Shown in pieces: positions 63,284-64,000 of a stretch of 64,000 nucleotides of DNA (positions are counted from its first letter, which is position 1; every line of letters begins with the position of its first letter). Position numbers and translations under genes: made by a program. The DNA is from Streptomyces sp. TLI_146 (GTDB taxonomy: Bacteria > Actinomycetota > Actinomycetes > Streptomycetales > Streptomycetaceae): assembly GCF_002846415.1 (NCBI RefSeq), contig NZ_PJMX01000001.1:5332001-5396000 (forward strand), read 5' to 3'. The notes under the pieces are model-generated. The model was given only the letters and a program-made list of their open reading frames with translations. It was not told where the DNA came from and searched no databases.

Positions 63284-64000
63284 GTGCTCACCGCGTTCGC
63301 CCAGGCGTTCAAGACGCCTGACCTGCGCAAGAAGCTGCTCTTCACGCTCGGCATCATCGTGCTCTACCGGATGGGGACGCACGTCCCGATTCCCGGTGTG
63401 AGCTACAAGAACGTTCAGATCTGTGTGGACCAGGCCCAGCAGGGCAACAGCCTCTTCGGCCTGGTGAACATGTTCAGCGGCGGCGCGCTGCTGCAGATCA
63501 CGATCTTCGCGCTGGGCATCATGCCGTACATCACGGCGAGCATCATTCTGCAGCTGCTGACCGTGGTGATCCCGCGTCTGGAGGCCCTCAAGAAGGAGGG
63601 CCAGGCGGGCACGGCCAAGATCACGCAGTACACGCGTTACCTGACGGTCGCCCTGGCGATCCTGCAGGGCACCGGCCTGGTGGCCACCGCCCGCTCGGGT
63701 GCGCTGTTCAGCGGCTGCCAGGTCGCCAGCGAGATCGTGCCGAACCGCTCGATCTTCACCACCATCACGATGGTCATCACCATGACCGCCGGTACCGCCG
63801 CCGTCATGTGGCTCGGTGAGCTCATCACCGACCGCGGCATCGGCAACGGCATGTCGATCCTGATGTTCATCTCGATCGCCTCCAGCTTCCCCACCTCGCT
63901 GTGGGCCATCAAGAAGCAGGGGCACCTGGCGCAGGGCTGGATCGAGTTCGGCACCGTCATCCTGGTCGGCCTCGTCATGGTCGCCCTGGTGGTCTTCGTC
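63284..64000 (+). CDS. secY: Preprotein translocase subunit SecY (truncated by window end)
   Basis: First 239 codons of SecY. Opening helices and VLTAFAQAFKTPDLRKKLLFTLGIIVLYRMGTHVPIPGV-type start (FKTPDLRKKLLFTLGIIVLY), FSGGALLQITIFALGIMPYITASII and ERGIGNGMSIL-like (DRGIGNGMSILMF) motifs are clear. GTG at 63284 with CAGGAGG upstream. It forms the Sec channel with SecE at 31082. Confidence 0.97.
   Translation, partial: MLTAFAQAFKTPDLRKKLLFTLGIIVLYRMGTHVPIPGVSYKNVQICVDQAQQGNSLFGLVNMFSGGALLQITIFALGIMPYITASIILQLLTVVIPRLEALKKEGQAGTAKITQYTRYLTVALAILQGTGLVATARSGALFSGCQVASEIVPNRSIFTTITMVITMTAGTAAVMWLGELITDRGIGNGMSILMFISIASSFPTSLWAIKKQGHLAQGWIEFGTVILVGLVMVALVVFV

Overview
This is a high-GC actinobacterial chromosome segment, almost certainly from a Streptomyces. 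The evidence is a strong G/C third-codon bias, many GTG starts and one TTG start, hairpin terminators that mostly lack a T-run, and gene order: a second, partial nuo cluster, then tRNA-Tyr, then rpmG, hadA/hadB-like genes, trpT-secE-nusG-rplKA, rplJL-rpoBC, the str operon and the S10/spc operon. RpoB rifampicin-site residues and RpsL Lys43/Lys88 are wild type.

Layout. 0.3-10.6 kb: ten tightly coupled genes for a complex I-like membrane assembly (nuoA, B, C, H, I, J, K, L, M, N) with no nuoD, nuoE, nuoF or nuoG. NuoC carries a long repetitive tail. 10.8-16.4 kb: envelope and housekeeping genes (mscL with a zinc-ribbon tail, an htpX-like protease, a YccF-like membrane protein, an APC permease, a GlsB/YeaQ-like protein), an ogt-alkB alkylation-repair pair and a YajQ-family gene.

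16.6-19.8 kb: the most notable region. A complete tRNA-Tyr gene and a decayed copy of its 3' half bracket a 3.1-kb island. Inside are a tyrosine-integrase fragment, an intact Shedu-type (DUF4263) nuclease gene probably for phage defence, and a translationally coupled pair of small unknown ORFs. tRNA-Tyr is the classic target of SLP1-type integrative elements, and this looks like a decayed element that kept its defence cargo.

19.8-31 kb: NAD(P)-binding proteins, an amidohydrolase with an altered metal site, tRNA-Thr and tRNA-Met, rpmG, hadA/hadB-like hydratases behind unusual tandem repeats, a TetR/MFS efflux pair with two matching operators, a cluster of dispersed palindromic repeats in front of murB, adenosine deaminase, aspartate aminotransferase and tRNA-Trp.

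31-64 kb: the core expression block. secE-nusG and rplK-rplA come first, then two paralogous lipoproteins, then rplJ-rplL behind an L10-type leader with an attenuator, then rpoB-rpoC. Next are rpsL-rpsG-fusA-tuf, a Tat-dependent LmbE/PIG-L lipoprotein, and the S10/spc cluster rpsJ to rplO, ending in a truncated secY. The str and S10 leaders share a nearly identical 29-nt hairpin motif. Promoter, terminator and family calls were made by eye; no database or folding search was run.
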